From NCBI RefSeq assembly GCF_009765835.1, contig NZ_LMUS01000006.1, positions 1,508,438-1,572,437 on the forward strand: a stretch of DNA of 64,000 nt, read 5' to 3'. The translations under genes and the position numbers were made by a program. The DNA is from Granulicella sp. L56. GTDB lineage: Bacteria > Acidobacteriota > Terriglobia > Terriglobales > Acidobacteriaceae. Within the stretch, counting starts at the first letter, position 1, and each line of letters begins with the position of its first letter. The notes beneath the pieces were generated by a model. It was not told the origin of the DNA, did no database searches, and worked only from the letters and a program-made list of their open reading frames with translations. Below are positions 56,693 through 64,000 of this stretch, piece after piece.

Positions 56693-57270
56693 TCCACCAG
56701 CTCGACCAGCAGCACCTGCTCCTGCTCGTCGATCTCTTTAAGCTTGACCTCGATAATCTCGCGCCGCGAGGTCGGTATGGTGCGTCCCACGAAGGTCGCC
56801 TGAATGGGCAGCTCGCGGTGGCCGCGGTCGATCAGCGCCAGCAGTTGCACGCTGCGGGGACGGCCGTGGTCGAACAGGGCATCGAGCGCCGCGCGAATCG
56901 TGCGCCCGGTGTAGAGCACATCGTCGACCAGCACGATGTCGCGGCCAGTCACGTCAAAGCCGACCTCGCCGGGAGCGACCTTGGGCCGCGCGCCATCGGT
57001 CGAGAGATCGTCGCGGTAGAAGCTGATGTCGAGCACGCCGGTGTCGACAGGGCACTTCTCGATCTTCGCGATCAGCGAGCCCAGCCGCTGGGCCAGCGGA
57101 ACGCCGCGCCGCTTGATGCCGACCAGCCCGAGGTTTTCGCAGCCATCGTGCTTTTCGACGATCTCGTGGGCGAGGCGCACCAGCGTCCGCTCAATCTCGG
57201 AGGCCGACATGAGGCGGCCCTTCTCGCGTATCTTCGGAATCGGCTTGGTTGGTTCGGTAGTTTCACTCAT
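56689..57270 (-). CDS. pyrR: PyrR bifunctional regulator/uracil phosphoribosyltransferase
   Basis: A 193-residue protein. The PRPP-binding motif is VLVDDVLYTGRTIRAALDAL, with RGVPLA-type and SFYRDDL segments. In Firmicutes PyrR binds leader mRNA to attenuate pyr genes and also has weak uracil phosphoribosyltransferase activity. As first gene of the pyrRBC operon here, it likely regulates it. The upstream 84 bases hold two short hairpins (57300-57320 and 57338-57353), but I do not see a clear PyrR-binding anti-antiterminator sequence. Confidence 0.93.
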   Translation of the reverse strand: MSETTEPTKPIPKIREKGRLMSASEIERTLVRLAHEIVEKHDGCENLGLVGIKRRGVPLAQRLGSLIAKIEKCPVDTGVLDISFYRDDLSTDGARPKVAPGEVGFDVTGRDIVLVDDVLYTGRTIRAALDALFDHGRPRSVQLLALIDRGHRELPIQATFVGRTIPTSRREIIEVKLKEIDEQEQVLLVELVD

Positions 57271-57354
57271 AGCGATTGCGCTTGATGATATCAGCAGCCC
57301 AGCCTCGATTGAAGAGGCTGTAGGCTGTGCGAAGACCGCACGGCAGACCGTGCC

Positions 57355-58041
57355 TCAAGCCGAAACCTTGTGGCGCGTCCGCAGAAAGCCCCCCACGGCG
57401 CCTCCGATCGTCGAAAGCACAAGCAAAATTCCCGAGATCAGGCCAAAGCCAGCGAGCATCATTCCTGCGCGGAACTCGGGCGAATTGAGATAGCCCTGCA
57501 TCGATTTTGCCTCGGGATTGGTCGCCAGCGCATGTTCAATCTGCAGGTGAAGCTGCTGGGTCAACTGGGCGTCGAAGCCAGCCATATTGCGCAGCAGATA
57601 GCGCGCCACCAGGCCGCCTGCCGCCATGGCAACCGCCAGGCTTCCGATCAGGACGACCCCGACGACGACACCGATGCGTGCGCCAATGCCTGCGTCCATC
57701 CATGCCTGTGGGCGTCGCTTCTGATAGAGGGCCAGCGTGATCAGCGAGCCGCTTACGCTTACCGTCCAAAGCCAGCTTAGGGGCGAAACCGACTCGAAGC
57801 GGGCCGCCACCAGCGTCAACGCGGCGGCGATACCGGCCACGAGCAAGGCGCAGCGAATCGCCGTCTTCCACTCGATCTGCCGGGGTGGAGGAGGCGGAGC
57901 TGCGCCGGTCGTGTTCTCCGCCAGCTCTGCCGGTTGATCATGGTCCAGCAGATAGATCTGGGGAGCGCCGCAATGGGGGCAGAAGGGCGACGAGGTGTCG
58001 TCGGAGAGCTCCCCGCCACAGCGATGGCAAAATTCATGCAT
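57355..58041 (-). CDS. Zinc-ribbon membrane protein of unknown function
   Basis: A 228-residue protein starting MHEFCHRCGG, with two CxxC pairs (CHRC and CPHC) forming an N-terminal zinc ribbon. A Pro-rich linker (APPPPPPR) and four to five hydrophobic segments follow. The frame runs 18 codons further, but ATG 58041 begins directly with the ribbon. Family unknown to me; proteins with this layout are usually annotated zinc-ribbon domain-containing. It lies upstream of pyrR on the same strand with 84 bases between. Confidence 0.75.
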   Translation of the reverse strand: MHEFCHRCGGELSDDTSSPFCPHCGAPQIYLLDHDQPAELAENTTGAAPPPPPRQIEWKTAIRCALLVAGIAAALTLVAARFESVSPLSWLWTVSVSGSLITLALYQKRRPQAWMDAGIGARIGVVVGVVLIGSLAVAMAAGGLVARYLLRNMAGFDAQLTQQLHLQIEHALATNPEAKSMQGYLNSPEFRAGMMLAGFGLISGILLVLSTIGGAVGGFLRTRHKVSA

Positions 58042-58161
58042 ATCTATGAAGCTACCGCAGCCGGTAGGGCGCGGCAAGCTTTGCCCTTCAGCCAAAAGTC
58101 CGGATGCTTCATGTTCGAGGCTTTTGAGCTCGGAACTCTGTCCCCAGCTTCCTCGACGAGC

Positions 58162-58755
58162 CTACTGCTCGTTCTCCTTATCAGGGGAATGTCCGGGCAG
58201 ATCCAGGACCACTAGCCCCAGCTTCGTCCCTGTGCCATTCGGGTCAATCGCGACAATATGCTGGTGCTGCTTCGAGCCGGCCTTCAGCTCCAGCTTGCGC
58301 GAGATATCGTCGTTGATCGCGACGTGCTTGTTGTTGTCGTCGCAGGTTAAACCCTCTGCCGTGCGCGTCGGCTCTCCCACGGACTTGTCGTTCGAGCACT
58401 CGATGACGTCGCCGTACACACCGAGGGCCTTGCGATAGAACGCCTCGACCTTGTCGGAGCTGTCGGGGGTCTCGTAGCTCGCGGCCTTGACGCGTAGATG
58501 GAAGCTGCCGAAGTTCATGTTCACATCCGCCGCGCCGTGGTCGTGGTCCTTCTTCACCAGCGTCGCGCCGGGATAGGCCGGCAGGCCCATGCCTTCCAGC
58601 ACTGTTGCATCGTTGGTCTTCACCTGCACGCCGCCGAACGGTGTCGCGATTCTCACGTTCTCGTTGCCACCTTGCTTGTTTGTCTGAACCCGGCATCCGC
58701 TCATCAGCACTGCTGCGACTATCGCCGCTGCCGCCATCATCTGTGTCACGCGCAT
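58162..58755 (-). CDS. Lipoprotein of unknown function
   Basis: A 197-residue predicted lipoprotein. The lipobox is LMSGC (Cys21). The mature part includes GLPAYPGATLVKK, a histidine-rich KDHDHGAADV and VEAFYRKALGVYGDV, a pattern of short envelope proteins. I do not recognise the family. GAGGAG precedes the ATG at 58755. It is divergent from the MerR gene at 58934. Confidence 0.75.
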   Translation of the reverse strand: MRVTQMMAAAAIVAAVLMSGCRVQTNKQGGNENVRIATPFGGVQVKTNDATVLEGMGLPAYPGATLVKKDHDHGAADVNMNFGSFHLRVKAASYETPDSSDKVEAFYRKALGVYGDVIECSNDKSVGEPTRTAEGLTCDDNNKHVAINDDISRKLELKAGSKQHQHIVAIDPNGTGTKLGLVVLDLPGHSPDKENEQ

Positions 58756-58933
58756 ACCAAATCTCCTCTGTCCAAGAAACGATACGCTGATTGCTCCCTG
58801 TATGTTCCAGCAAATTCAGCATAGCGAAGCGTGGACTTTCAAAGAAGAAACACTGTAATTCTGCTCACAAACCCGTCATCGCTGTCCTATACTGGCAGGA
58901 AGCCTGAAGTGTCGGCTATCCGGGAGCTTTGGC

Positions 58934-59452
58934 ATGGCGCAGCACCAGCCAATCCGCAGAACGCCTCCATCAGCCGGGTCTGAGATCCCGGACAAGCTGT
59001 ACTTCCGCATCGGCGAGGTCTCCAAACTCTGCGACCTGCCTGCCTACGTTCTGCGCTTCTGGGAGGGCGAGTTCCCCAGCCTGAAGCCGCACAAGGGTGG
59101 CACCGGACAGCGGCTCTACCGCCGCCGCGACGTGGAGATGGTTCTGCGCATCAAGAGCCTGCTCTATGACGAGGGCTATACCATCCCCGGCGCGCGCCAG
59201 ATCTTCAAGGCTGAGTCGCATCATAAAGAGCCGCAGCTTACCCTCGGCATCGACGATGCGGCTGCGCCTGCTGCACCATCAAAGCAACTACGCAAGCTGC
59301 AGAAAGAACTTCGCGACCTGCACGCTCTGCTCTCAAAGCCGGTGACCCGCGCTGCGGTCCATCCCATCCGCGCGCCGCGACATACCACCACCTCTCGCCA
59401 TACCGCACCGAAGCTCTTCGACATCCCGCAAAACTCCGAAGGCTCCGACTAA
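58934..59452 (+). CDS. MerR family transcriptional regulator
   Basis: A 172-residue DNA-binding protein. The N-terminal winged helix-turn-helix (about 23-95) has YFRIGEVSKLCDLPAYVLRFWE and RLYRRRDVEMVLRIKSLLYDEGYTIPGARQIFK. A short coiled coil (about 125-140, SKQLRKLQKELRDLHALLS) may mediate dimerisation. There is no cysteine-rich effector domain, so it is not a classical metal sensor. GGGAG lies 8 bases before the ATG. The YeiH-like remnant converges on it and their stop codons overlap by two bases. Confidence 0.88.
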   Translation: MAQHQPIRRTPPSAGSEIPDKLYFRIGEVSKLCDLPAYVLRFWEGEFPSLKPHKGGTGQRLYRRRDVEMVLRIKSLLYDEGYTIPGARQIFKAESHHKEPQLTLGIDDAAAPAAPSKQLRKLQKELRDLHALLSKPVTRAAVHPIRAPRHTTTSRHTAPKLFDIPQNSEGSD

Positions 59453-59750
59453 AGCGCCATCCATCCTGCATGGATGGCCCACAGCGAGATGCTCGCCACC
59501 ACGATCCACAGCGTTACTCCCTGAATCAGCGGCCTTACGCCGACTTCTTTCAGCGTGATGCCTGTGCCAATCAGAAACAGCACCACCGTCAATACAGATT
59601 TGCCCAGCCGGTTCAACGCGGCGAAGATTCCCGCAGTCTGCGGCAGATATCGACTGCGTCTTTTCCACGCGCAGCAGTTTGCCGAGTAGCACGCCGAAGC
59701 TGAGCACGAACGGGATGCTGAGCACGCTCTTCGCACCTCGCATCGCGGGC
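59449..59750 (-). pseudogene. Remnant of a YeiH-family (UPF0324) membrane protein
   Basis: The C-terminal 60-odd codons (59449-59640) read FAALNRLGKSVLTVVLFLIG, then a GVRPLIQGVTLWI segment and a final hydrophobic stretch, matching the end of YeiH-type putative sulfate exporters (about 330-350 residues). The preceding part (SIPFVLSFGVLLGKLL) is in a different frame, so there is a frameshift near 59640. No earlier part is present and no good start exists. It appears to be a decaying fragment between the MerR gene and murJ. Confidence 0.6.
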
Positions 59751-59806
59751 GAACCAGTCCCGCCACCCCACCAACATAAGGCCGCCCGATAGAATCATCC
59801 TTAGCC

Positions 59807-61411
59807 TTGAAAACAGTGACCGCCACCGATCATCCCATTCCGCCCGTTCCCGCCAAGCGCTTCGGCTGGCTGCGTCCCTCGCACAAGCACACCGCGCTTT
59901 CGGCGACAGTGCTACTCTCCGTCTTTGCGCTGCTCTCCCGCATCATCGGCCTCGTTCGCGACAAGTACATCGCCTACACCTTTGGCGCGGGCCCCGGCAC
60001 CGACGCTTACAACGTCGCCTTCCAGCTTCCCGACCTGATCAACTATCTGCTCATCGGCGGCGCGGCCTCCATCAGCTTCGTCACCATCCTCAGCCGCTAC
60101 CGCGAGGCCAACCAACACGAAGAAGGAGACCGCGCCCTCTCCGTTATCCTCACGACGATGCTGCTGGTGCTCGGCGGCGCCATCCTGCTCGCTGAGTTCT
60201 TCGTTCCGCTCTACACCCATCTCTACTTTCCCGACAGCCCCTACGAGGCTGCGCTCTGCACGTTCATGACGCGCATCCTGCTGCCGGGGCAACTGTTCTT
60301 CTTTGCTGGCGGAGTCCTTGCCGCGGTCGCGCTGGTTCGCAAGCAGTTCACCTATCAGGCGGTCTCGCCGCTGATCTACACGCTCGGCATCATCTTCGGC
60401 GGTGTCGTTCTCTCGCACTCCATCGGTATCCCGTCACTGGCATGGGGCGCGCTCGCAGGGGCCTTCGCAGGCCCCTTCCTCGTCAATGCCTACGCCGCGC
60501 GCCGCGCCGGAGTCCACTATCGCCCCATCCTCGACTTCAGCAATCCCGGCCTGCGCTCGTGGGTGCGCATGTCGCTGCCCCTGATGCTCGGCGTCACCGT
60601 CGTCTTCATGGACAACATCATCCTTACGTGGTTCGCCAAACACAGCGCCGGCGATATCACGCGCCTGATGTACGCCAAACGCCTCTTCACCGCGCCGATG
60701 GCCATCATTGGACAGGCTGCTGGAGCCGCATCGCTGCCCTTCTTCGCCTCGCTCTACAGCCGCAAGCTCTTCGGCGATTACGCCTCGGCCGTCAACCGCG
60801 CCGTGACCCGCATTCTCTCGGTAGCCATCCTGCTCTCAGCCGCGATGTTCGCGCTTGCCCGCCCCGGCGTCGACCTTGTTTTGCGCGGAGGCTCCTTCAA
60901 CCACGCCGACGCCGATCTCACCGCGCTCTACTTCGCCATCTTCACCATCTCTCTCGCACTGTGGGCTTCGCAGGCCATCTACTCCCGCGCCTTCTTCGCC
61001 GCTGGTGAGACCTTCGTTCCCATGCGCGCCGGAACCATCATCACCGTCCTCTCCATCCCCTGTTATTGGTTCCTGCATCTCCGCTTCGGAGTCATCGGCC
61101 TGGCGTGGGCGTCAAATCTCGCGATCCTCGTGCACACCGTCACGCTGGCCATACTTCTCCATCGCCGCCGCATGGTCTCGCTTGCCGGGCTGGACCGCCC
61201 CGAACTGGCGCGCTCTCTGCTTGCTGCCGCTGTGAGCCTCGCGGGGGTCTCGCTGTTGCTGCACGCTCTGCCCCATGCGCATGGACAGACTTATCTCGGC
61301 GATCTGATCGCGCTTGCTACTGGCGGCATTCTTTGGGTGGTGCTCTGCTATGGAGTCCTCTACTTCACGGGTTCTCCTCTCCCCCGCCAGCTCCGCTCGC
61401 GTCGCGCCTGA
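59807..61411 (+). CDS. murJ: Lipid II flippase MurJ
   Basis: A 534-residue polytopic inner-membrane protein of the MviN/MurJ family, which flips the peptidoglycan precursor lipid II. About 14 helices are expected. Conserved blocks include SRIIGLVRDKYIAYTFG, GPGTDAYNVAFQLPDLINYLL and RILLPGQLFFFAGGVLAA. The start is TTG 59807 with a weak ribosome site; GTG 59816 is possible. It is a single-gene unit on the plus strand before the VWA gene. Confidence 0.93.
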   Translation: MKTVTATDHPIPPVPAKRFGWLRPSHKHTALSATVLLSVFALLSRIIGLVRDKYIAYTFGAGPGTDAYNVAFQLPDLINYLLIGGAASISFVTILSRYREANQHEEGDRALSVILTTMLLVLGGAILLAEFFVPLYTHLYFPDSPYEAALCTFMTRILLPGQLFFFAGGVLAAVALVRKQFTYQAVSPLIYTLGIIFGGVVLSHSIGIPSLAWGALAGAFAGPFLVNAYAARRAGVHYRPILDFSNPGLRSWVRMSLPLMLGVTVVFMDNIILTWFAKHSAGDITRLMYAKRLFTAPMAIIGQAAGAASLPFFASLYSRKLFGDYASAVNRAVTRILSVAILLSAAMFALARPGVDLVLRGGSFNHADADLTALYFAIFTISLALWASQAIYSRAFFAAGETFVPMRAGTIITVLSIPCYWFLHLRFGVIGLAWASNLAILVHTVTLAILLHRRRMVSLAGLDRPELARSLLAAAVSLAGVSLLLHALPHAHGQTYLGDLIALATGGILWVVLCYGVLYFTGSPLPRQLRSRRA

Positions 61412-61450
61412 TCTTTGGCACGGCCTTCACCGGCAGTTATAGTAGCCAAC

Positions 61451-62596
61451 ATGCACCTCCGTGCCGCAGTCGCGTTGCTCTTTCTCCCCGTTGCATTCGT
61501 CTGCGCTCAAAGCGCACCCGGCAATGCGCCCATTCCCGCAGCACCTGTTCCGACCATCAGCGCACAATCCACCCTGGTGCTTGTGCCTACGCTGGTGAAG
61601 ACAAAAAAAGGCGAGCTCGTCTTCACGCTGACGGCCAACGACTTCACCATCACCGACAACACCGTCGACCAGAAGGTGCATCTCGAAGAGGACACCGGCG
61701 ACCAGCCGCTGGCGCTGGTCGTGGCGATTGAGACCGGCGGCGACGGAGCAGCCCAGTTCGGCAAGTACCGCAACCTCGCCACCATGATCGAGTCGGTCGT
61801 GGGTCAGGTACCTCGCCGCATCTCGGTCGTCACCTTCGACAGTGAGCCGGAGATCTTGCAGGGCTTCACCTCCAACCTGGCGCTGATGGAAGACGCTATC
61901 CAGAACCTGCCTCCAGGCGACAGCGGAGCCGCCATCCTCGACGCCATCGACTACTCCGTCGATCTGCTGCGCAAGCAGCCTCCGCAGTACCGCCGCGCCA
62001 TCCTGCTGATCGGCGAGACCGTCGATCACGGCAGCAAGGTCAGGATCGAGGATGCTCTTCGCGCCGTCAGCGACACCAACACCGCCATCTATAGCCTTGC
62101 CTTCTCCTCCTCGCGCAGCGGCATTAGTCACGAAGCCTCAAAGCTCAACGACCCAAACCCCGGCCCCGAACACGGCTGCTTCTCGCACGATCCCAAGACC
62201 GATCCCACGGTGAGAGACGACGGCACCAAGGGCGTTGCAGAAGAGTCCAAGGGCACGCAGTACTACGACTGCCTCGCCGAGCTTCTGCCGCCGCTGCGTC
62301 TCGCCAAGATGGCTGCGATCCTCGGCATGAACGGCCTGCGCAAGAACGCGCCTGAGACCGTAGCCAATCTGACCGGCGGAGAGTACTTCCACTTCAGCAG
62401 CCAGCGCGACCTCGAACGCGGCCTCGCGACCATCTCCAACCACGTTCCCAATCGTTACGTCCTGAGCTTCCAGCCGCAGATGCCGCAACCCGGCCTCCAC
62501 GCCATCACGGTCACGCTGAAAGACCACCCCGACCTTGTCGTCACGGCACGAAGCAGCTACTGGGCTGGCGACACGACAACGGAACCGCATCCTTGA
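61451..62596 (+). CDS. VWA-domain protein, acidobacterial type
   Basis: A 381-residue exported protein with a signal peptide (about 1-19, ending VCAQ). It resembles the VWFA-related Acidobacterial domain family (TIGR03436): an N-terminal beta part (VPTLVKTKKGELVFTLTAND), a von Willebrand A domain (about 95-290) and a C-terminal beta sheet (RYVLSFQPQ). The usual metal-site motif DxSxS is not present; the first strand reads VVAIETGGDG, so metal-dependent adhesion may be lost. The frame is open 12 codons further upstream, but ATG 61451 begins the signal peptide. Confidence 0.85.
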   Translation: MHLRAAVALLFLPVAFVCAQSAPGNAPIPAAPVPTISAQSTLVLVPTLVKTKKGELVFTLTANDFTITDNTVDQKVHLEEDTGDQPLALVVAIETGGDGAAQFGKYRNLATMIESVVGQVPRRISVVTFDSEPEILQGFTSNLALMEDAIQNLPPGDSGAAILDAIDYSVDLLRKQPPQYRRAILLIGETVDHGSKVRIEDALRAVSDTNTAIYSLAFSSSRSGISHEASKLNDPNPGPEHGCFSHDPKTDPTVRDDGTKGVAEESKGTQYYDCLAELLPPLRLAKMAAILGMNGLRKNAPETVANLTGGEYFHFSSQRDLERGLATISNHVPNRYVLSFQPQMPQPGLHAITVTLKDHPDLVVTARSSYWAGDTTTEPHP

Positions 62597-62614
62597 AGCA
62601 AGTCCCGACATCCC

Positions 62615-62670
62615 ACGTCATCTCGACCGAAGGCGGGGTTCTTTCCGCCGCAGTGGAGAGAACCCTGTAT
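62615..62670 (-). repeat. Dispersed 56-bp intergenic repeat, copy B
   Basis: The reverse complement matches 46441-46496 at 49 of 56 bases with no gaps. It lies 19 bases after the VWA gene stop. Differences are concentrated in the inner GC-rich arms, which still form a stem (GGCGG with CCGCC), consistent with a mobile or structured repeat family. Confidence 0.85.
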
Positions 62671-62776
62671 TTCATCCACTCGCCACAAAATCATCCGTCC
62701 GCAAAGATCAAGCGCATCCGCAGTTACACCCCGGTGATATCCTCGGAAACACTCCCCGCATCATCGACCTGAGCGA

Positions 62777-64000
62777 TGCCTATGCGAAATTGCGATACTG
62801 CTGCCGCTAAGACGACCGCACTCCTCCTCGCTCTGTTCAGCGTGATGCCCCTCTTCGCCAAAGCAGCCGAACCGCCTCCTGTCACTACCATTACCATCAT
62901 CCGCAAGGATGGCCATAAGGATGGCGTGGCCCAGATGACCGTGAGCGGCAGCAAAGGCAAGCCGCGCAGTATCACCAAGCACGCCATGCAGGCGTGGCCC
63001 GTCCGAGATGGACAGGGTGCTCTCATCCTTGTCGTCGAAAAGAAGCATTATCTGCTGCGCTACTACGATCTCGACTCCGGCCGCCGCCGCAATCTCGGCA
63101 TAGTTCCCTTCGGCCATGCCTCGCTACAGGAGACGAAGCTCCCCAACGAAGGCTGGGCCTTCGCGCTCAGCGGCACAGACGCCACCACGGGCCAGCCGCT
63201 AACGCTGGTCGGCAGCACCGACGCCATGACCGGCGTTTTGCCCGGCGAGTCTTCGCCGACCTTTGTTGGCGACTCACTCTCCGGCACCACCTCAGAGGGC
63301 AGGCAGACCGTTAAGGTCGCTTCGCTGCTTGGCACGAACCTCGGCGATATCTACACCCCGCCGCAGACCTCTGCTACGTCGCCCGAGTACCTGCAGGTCT
63401 TTCCCAACGGCGCGGCTATGACCGTCGACCACGACGGCACCGTCCACAAAGGCCGCTGGCACACCGACGGCGCCACGCTGCACATCGTCACCGGCACGAC
63501 AAATCTCTCCTTGCCGCAGCCTTCGCTGGAAAAGATCACGGGTGTCCCCGCTGGAACAAGGTTTTCTGTCCGCCTGCTCCAACCGCTCTCGTCTCGCAAA
63601 GCGAAGGAAGGCATGACGGTAAAAGCGGTCTCCATCACGCCACTGATGGTCGATGGACTCATCTTCCTCCCGCAGGGCTCAACCATTGAGGGCACCGTCA
63701 CCCAGGCAAACGGCGTCGGCTGGGGATTCAAACATGAGACCGCGTCGCTCACCATTGACTGGAACCACGCCACCACGCCTGACGGCCATTCTCTGACCAT
63801 GGATGCTCGCATCTACCAGGTGGAGAACTCGCAGGAAAAGGTAACCTCCAAGGGAAAGATCCAGGGGATCCGATCTACCGGGACCCCGGGCCACTCCGCA
63901 GAAAACGGTGTCCTTACCTTCGCGGGGATCGACCCCATCGCCTATATCTTCGCCTCGGCGGCGAGCAGCGCGGTCCTCGGCTTCGCGGAGCCGGAGATTC
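62777..64000 (+). CDS. Exported protein of unknown function, runs off window
   Basis: A partial protein, at least 408 residues, open to the right edge. The signal peptide is about 1-30 (LLLALFSVMPLFAKA). It has many Ser/Thr/Gly and beta-rich segments. A region (AGTRFSVRLLQPLSSRKAKEG, then SITPLMVDGLIFLPQGSTIEG) resembles the beta domain of the lipoprotein at 38924-39841. Either ATG 62777 or ATG 62783 could be the start. It is not in standard lists of complete frames because it has no stop here. Function unknown; the fold looks like a periplasmic or outer-membrane-associated beta domain. Confidence 0.75.

Noticed and set aside
57300..57353. Two short hairpins upstream of pyrR as a PyrR attenuator
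   Set aside because: Stems are only 6-7 bp without the conserved PyrR-binding loop or a terminator T run. They could equally serve the 3' end of the zinc-ribbon gene.

Overview
The window looks like a stretch of chromosome from an Acidobacteriota bacterium of class Terriglobia (Granulicella/Edaphobacter/Terriglobus-like). This is inferred from the moderately high GC content, two large TonB-dependent receptors with an N-terminal carboxypeptidase-regulatory-like domain, a protein resembling the 'VWFA-related Acidobacterial' family, a kbl/tdh pair, a Gram-negative class D sortase, and RND pumps. I see no phage, transposase, CRISPR array, tRNA or rRNA. Nearly all the DNA is occupied by long intact genes. 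One decayed gene (YeiH-like) is present, and the last gene runs off the right edge.

Layout: 0.2-8 kb holds an ABC exporter, a cyclic beta-1,2-glucan-synthase-like protein that lacks the usual phosphorylase domain, and a Tat-exported DUF2264 protein, all on the plus strand. A convergent threonine dehydrogenase follows. 9.4-13.1 kb is a cobalamin-riboswitch-controlled class I ribonucleotide reductase (nrdAB). 13.1-22.4 kb is a four-gene MdtABC-type RND efflux operon with its own outer-membrane factor (minus strand), followed by an EF-G paralogue. 25.4-34.3 kb is a carbohydrate region: GH38 alpha-mannosidase, TonB-dependent receptor and GH39 glycosidase. 34.3-39.8 kb carries ligA, an exported protein coupled to kbl, and a glycine-zipper-like lipoprotein.

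39.9-47.1 kb carries an RNA-processing-type metallo-beta-lactamase, two overlapping cytochrome P460-type genes, and a tonB-(small membrane ORF)-miaA group. Next come mogA, a SNARE/DedA-type membrane protein and a small integral membrane protein. 47.4-50.0 kb is a compact sortase operon: a protein with a C-terminal LPHTA sorting signal, its class D sortase, and a single-pass membrane protein. 50.0-58.8 kb carries a second TonB-dependent receptor, an AhpD-like protein, a YdjM-type membrane hydrolase, the overlapping pyrR-pyrB-pyrC operon, a zinc-ribbon membrane protein and a lipoprotein. 58.9-64.0 kb carries a MerR regulator, the YeiH-like pseudogene, murJ, a VWA protein and a partial exported protein.

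The points most worth a second look are these. (1) The sortase and its neighbouring putative substrate, in a Gram-negative. (2) The B12 riboswitch on class I RNR, with a visible candidate start-site-masking stem. (3) The GT84-glucan synthase without GH94, next to an ABC exporter. (4) A 52-codon membrane ORF wedged between tonB and miaA. (5) Bidirectional terminator hairpins built into the 3' coding ends of convergent genes. (6) A dispersed 56-bp intergenic repeat found in two inverted copies.
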